This document shows positions 61,219-64,000 of a stretch of DNA of 64,000 nt, piece by piece. The position numbers and the translations under genes were made by a program. The DNA is taken from NCBI RefSeq assembly GCF_042675705.1, contig NZ_JBHTJJ010000007.1; one strand, 5' to 3'. The notes below the pieces were generated by a model. It ran no database searches, was not told the origin of the DNA, and was given only the letters and a program-made list of their open reading frames with translations. Position 1 is the stretch's first letter. Each line of letters opens with the position of its first letter. Source of the DNA: Ruegeria arenilitoris. Its GTDB lineage: Bacteria; Pseudomonadota; Alphaproteobacteria; Rhodobacterales; Rhodobacteraceae.

Positions 61219-62412
61219 ATGAATAACTTAATGAAAACCGCAGCCGGCACATTTATGGCCTTAGGTATGACACTGGCGGGCACAGCCACGGCGCAAAACG
61301 CCTTGCCGACAGGTCGGAGTGCCAGTGCAATCGAAAACGGTGTTTATCCCGCGTCTTACTTTCCTAACACTGAAATCCTCGGAGAGGATGAGATGCGTAT
61401 CACGGCATTGGGTACAGGGATGCCAAACCAAACCAAGGCCGCAGTTTCTATTTCGTTTTATGTGGAACTTGGGAATGGGGACGTCTTTCTGTTTGACGTA
61501 GGAACTGGCGCAACGGGAAACCTGTTTTCGCTGCGACCGGACTTTGCAAAGGTCGACAAGGTCTTCTTCAGCCATTTACATGTTGATCACGTTGGAGACT
61601 TCATGGGCCTCCACGTTGGGGGTTGGCTTTCGGGCAGATATACCCCGCTCCGCATCTTCGGCCCGTCCGGATCGGAAGATGAACTGGGCACTAAAGCCTA
61701 TGTTGAAGGCATGTCCAAAGCCTATGCCTGGGACTTGGCCACGCGAACGGGCGCACTGCCGGACGAAGGAGCAAAGCTAGACGTCACCGAATTCGACTAC
61801 ATGCAGGAAAACGAGATCGTCTATCAGGAGAACGATGTCACGATCCGGTCCTGGCCTGCGATCCACAGCCTTGATGGTTCCGTGAGCTACTCTCTGGAAT
61901 GGAATGGGCTGAAATACGTCTTTGGTGGCGATACTTACCCGAACAAGTGGTATGTCGAATATGCCAAAGGGGCAGACATCGCTTCTCATGAGGCTTTTCT
62001 TCCACCTGACGCTTTGGCCCCTTATTTTGGCTGGGACATGAAACAGGCAACGTATGTTGCCACGCGCGTTCACACTGAACCCGCGGCCTTTGGCAAAGTG
62101 ATGTCCGCGGTCGAACCGCGCATGGCGCTGGGGTATCACTCTGTTCTTTCACCCGAAAATTATCAGGCGATTTTGGAAGGCGTCCGTTCGACCTACGATG
62201 GACCACTCACGCTCGCACGGGATCTTCAGGTGATCAACGTAACCAAGGACCAGATCGTTGTTCGGGAAGCGAGTGTTGACGACTATGCGTTGCCACCAGC
62301 TGTGAGCGACGAGTACATCAATGCCCCGCGTTCAAAAGAAAAAGAGCCGTCCGACAAAGTCAAAGCGGGCAAATGGGATGGTTACACGCCACCGCCAATG
62401 CCGGATCAATAA
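61219..62412 (+). CDS. Exported metallo-beta-lactamase-fold hydrolase
   Basis: A 397-residue protein with a signal peptide (about 1-26, ending TATAQ). MBL motifs are complete: FSHLHVDHVGDF near residue 119, later His in IRSWPAIHSLDG near 218, FGGDTYPN near 238 and LGYHSVLS near 305. It resembles uncharacterised MBL proteins including those named after guanitoxin GntH; the substrate is unknown. The ATG at 61219 was chosen because the signal begins there behind a G-rich run. Regulated by the divergent TetR protein. Confidence 0.82.
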   Translation: MNNLMKTAAGTFMALGMTLAGTATAQNALPTGRSASAIENGVYPASYFPNTEILGEDEMRITALGTGMPNQTKAAVSISFYVELGNGDVFLFDVGTGATGNLFSLRPDFAKVDKVFFSHLHVDHVGDFMGLHVGGWLSGRYTPLRIFGPSGSEDELGTKAYVEGMSKAYAWDLATRTGALPDEGAKLDVTEFDYMQENEIVYQENDVTIRSWPAIHSLDGSVSYSLEWNGLKYVFGGDTYPNKWYVEYAKGADIASHEAFLPPDALAPYFGWDMKQATYVATRVHTEPAAFGKVMSAVEPRMALGYHSVLSPENYQAILEGVRSTYDGPLTLARDLQVINVTKDQIVVREASVDDYALPPAVSDEYINAPRSKEKEPSDKVKAGKWDGYTPPPMPDQ

Positions 62413-62639
62413 CAACCCGGCAATCTGCAATCGTTTGACTGTAAAACTGGCTGTGCGAGACCCACAAGCATTAGGTTGTCGCCCGGACAAAGTTATCTGG
62501 TTGCCGAAGTGGCGGAGACTTGTGTGCTCAGAAACCGAATTGAGCATGTCACTAAGGACGAATTCAATTACCACCTCACGCATGGCGTATCCCCTCACTG
62601 CGATGCGCCATGCAGTCATCTAGGGAAGGGGAGGTTCCG

Positions 62640-63473
62640 ATGGTATCCACAAAGTACGTGCTTGTATTGATCGCCTTCGCTTTCACTGTCATTGCCGGTA
62701 AGTTGTCTGCCCAATCCATAACGTTGAGCGAAGACGACGGCGATGAATGGCAGTACTCTTTAACGGCTTATGCCTTTGTTCCGCTTGAAACGTCGGGAAC
62801 TTCGGAAATTGCTGATACCGAAGTCGAGCTGGACTTGGGAATAAGTGAAGTGTTCGAGGTATTGGATTTCACTTTGGCTGGGCGCGGTGAAGCCTGGCGG
62901 GGTGATTGGGGAGTGATCGCGGACTTCTATACTGTCAAACTTGGTCCGGGCGGTACACTTCAATCTCCTGGCGGTGGGTCTTTGGACGTTGGCATTGATA
63001 TCGATCAACATTGGGTCAGTGTGCTGGGAGCCTATCGGTTCTCCCGTGGCACCTATGGACCCAAAAACAGACGCTTTTCCTGGGACGCCAGCGCTGGCAT
63101 TCGATGGAACAGCATAACACAAAAGGTCAGCGCAGATGCCAATATCGACATCGGACCCAGCGTCGGTGTGCAAAACTCGTTAGGAGGCACCGAAACATGG
63201 TTTGAGCCAATCGTTGGGATACGAGGCGCCTATGAGGTTGCCGACAAATGGTCGGTCTTTGGGCGAGCGGAAATTGGCGGTTTCGGAGTCGAAGGGGATA
63301 ACCTCCAATACACATTGGTACTTGCCGCGGATTGGCAGGTGTCCAGCGCAATTTCGCTTTCGTTTGGATATCAGTATTACAGCATCAATTTCGAAACGGA
63401 ACGATCTGATGGAGCCTTTGTATACGACATCTCGCAATACGGCCCATATCTGGGACTGACTTACAATTTTTGA
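62640..63473 (+). CDS. Outer-membrane beta-barrel protein
   Basis: A 277-residue exported protein: signal peptide about 1-25 (VLVLIAFAFTVIAGKLSAQ), then alternating hydrophobic strands (for example WQYSLTAYAFVPLE, GVIADFYTVKLG, WVSVLGAYRFSRG) and a C-terminal strand ending YLGLTYNF, where the terminal Phe is the barrel-assembly signal. Likely an eight- to twelve-stranded pore or porin-like protein. GGGGAGG precedes the ATG. Probably co-transcribed with the MBL gene 227 bp upstream; nothing else is seen in that gap. Confidence 0.8.
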   Translation: MVSTKYVLVLIAFAFTVIAGKLSAQSITLSEDDGDEWQYSLTAYAFVPLETSGTSEIADTEVELDLGISEVFEVLDFTLAGRGEAWRGDWGVIADFYTVKLGPGGTLQSPGGGSLDVGIDIDQHWVSVLGAYRFSRGTYGPKNRRFSWDASAGIRWNSITQKVSADANIDIGPSVGVQNSLGGTETWFEPIVGIRGAYEVADKWSVFGRAEIGGFGVEGDNLQYTLVLAADWQVSSAISLSFGYQYYSINFETERSDGAFVYDISQYGPYLGLTYNF

Positions 63474-63566
63474 TGATCATAGAACCGGATTCGATTGGAC
63501 TGTGACATTAGCCCAACTCACATCGCCGTCGCGAGCAGAATCCAAGAGAGTAGCTGACGTTCAAGG

Positions 63567-64000
63567 GTGAATGACATTCAGGTCTGGAACTTTCTTTATC
63601 GACTATTCCTGATGCTTGGCCTTTTGGCTTCGAGCACACCGCTTGTTTCGGCGGATGTGGTTCTGACAAACGGATCGGAAGTCGCTCCCAATATTGCCAT
63701 CTTTCACGTTAAGGATAACGGCGTTTTTCTCGATCTAGAAATCGATCTTGATGATGTGTCGAAATTTGCAGACTTGGTGCCCAAGGCTTGGTTGCTCCGC
63801 CACATGAGGGATGATTTGGGATCACCGCAAGCTTCTGACCACACTGATCGTAGAGGACTATCAATTGCCAGTGGGAGTGAAGGGAATCTTTCGGCAGAAA
63901 TCAGAAAGATAGAATACCGAAAGCGCATAGACCGGGCCTCGCCGCTCGCAGGTCAGCGCGATCCATTCTCGGGTCAAATTGTTCCCAGCCCGCCAACAGA
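63567..64000 (+). CDS. Exported protein, 3' end beyond window
   Basis: An open frame of at least 144 codons runs off the right edge. It starts at GTG (63567), encodes a signal-like stretch (FLYRLFLMLGLLASSTPLVSA) and continues DVVLTNGSEVAPNIAIFHVKDN, then a polar, acidic region. The N-terminus is reminiscent of HupE/UreJ-like proteins that carry an exported N-terminal domain, but the visible part is too short to be sure. Confidence 0.5.
   Translation, partial: MNDIQVWNFLYRLFLMLGLLASSTPLVSADVVLTNGSEVAPNIAIFHVKDNGVFLDLEIDLDDVSKFADLVPKAWLLRHMRDDLGSPQASDHTDRRGLSIASGSEGNLSAEIRKIEYRKRIDRASPLAGQRDPFSGQIVPSPPT

Noticed and set aside
63704..63928. Minus-strand 74-codon frame at the right edge
   Set aside because: The plus strand carries a continuous frame with a signal peptide across the same bases, which is the better gene.

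Overview
The window looks like chromosomal DNA of a marine alphaproteobacterium of the order Rhodobacterales (Roseobacter/Ruegeria-like). Supporting signs are the division-plane ATPase MipZ, a zinc-ligand-free L31, L-malyl-CoA lyase Mcl1 (ethylmalonyl-CoA pathway enzyme), the DgcN/DgcA D-glutamate pair, a TIGR02300-type acidic protein and strongly GC-biased codon use. The first 59 kb are GC-rich and tightly packed; the last 4 kb are visibly more AT-rich and look acquired.

Layout: 1-3.3 kb: EamA exporter (cut by the window edge), LysR regulator, azoreductase, a single-cysteine amino-acid racemase relative and a prolyl-tRNA deacylase relative. 3.5-11.7 kb: translation and secretion block ffh - two GNAT acetyltransferases - chorismate mutase - rpsP - bluB - tiny membrane protein - rimM - sulfotransferase-like - trmD - (antisense GH25 lysozyme) - rplS - rpmE. 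11.7-15.8 kb: Dabb protein, AEC transporter, mipZ, class III adenylate cyclase, MarR regulator. 15.8-22.4 kb: homogentisate catabolism (hmgA, fahA, zinc-ligand-depleted MBL protein, FAD hydroxylase plus 63-aa partner, maiA, DOPA dioxygenase-like). 22.4-34.2 kb: acyl-CoA synthetase, class III aminotransferase, methyltransferase, a secreted protein sandwiched between two copies of the rplT 3' end, rplT-rpmI, Na+/alanine symporter, UspA, Lrp, pyruvate kinase, N-formylglutamate amidohydrolase and small proteins. 34.2-44.4 kb: D-amino-acid operon dgcN-dgcA-dat, mcl1, a PA14 secreted protein, Lrp-LysE pair, accA, lytic transglycosylase, GntR regulator, YgjP-like protease, FYDLN acidic protein.

44.5-59.9 kb: directly next to tRNA-Ala(GGC) lies a 15-kb catabolic cluster that I cannot match to a described pathway. 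It has a sugar-type ABC importer, four SnoaL-like proteins, a histidinol-dehydrogenase homologue, an SDR, a double cupin, a MetE-C-type zinc thiol transferase homologue, an alpha/beta hydrolase, an RraA-type aldolase and a LacI regulator. Two LacI-type palindromes sit in its divergent promoter. This is the best candidate for a previously undescribed system.

60-64 kb: a gene-poor 615-bp stretch with stem-loops, then a TetR gene, a 39-bp nested operator, an exported metallo-beta-lactamase-fold hydrolase, an outer-membrane beta-barrel protein and the start of another exported protein running off the window. All assignments come from reading the sequence and knowledge of families; no database search was run.
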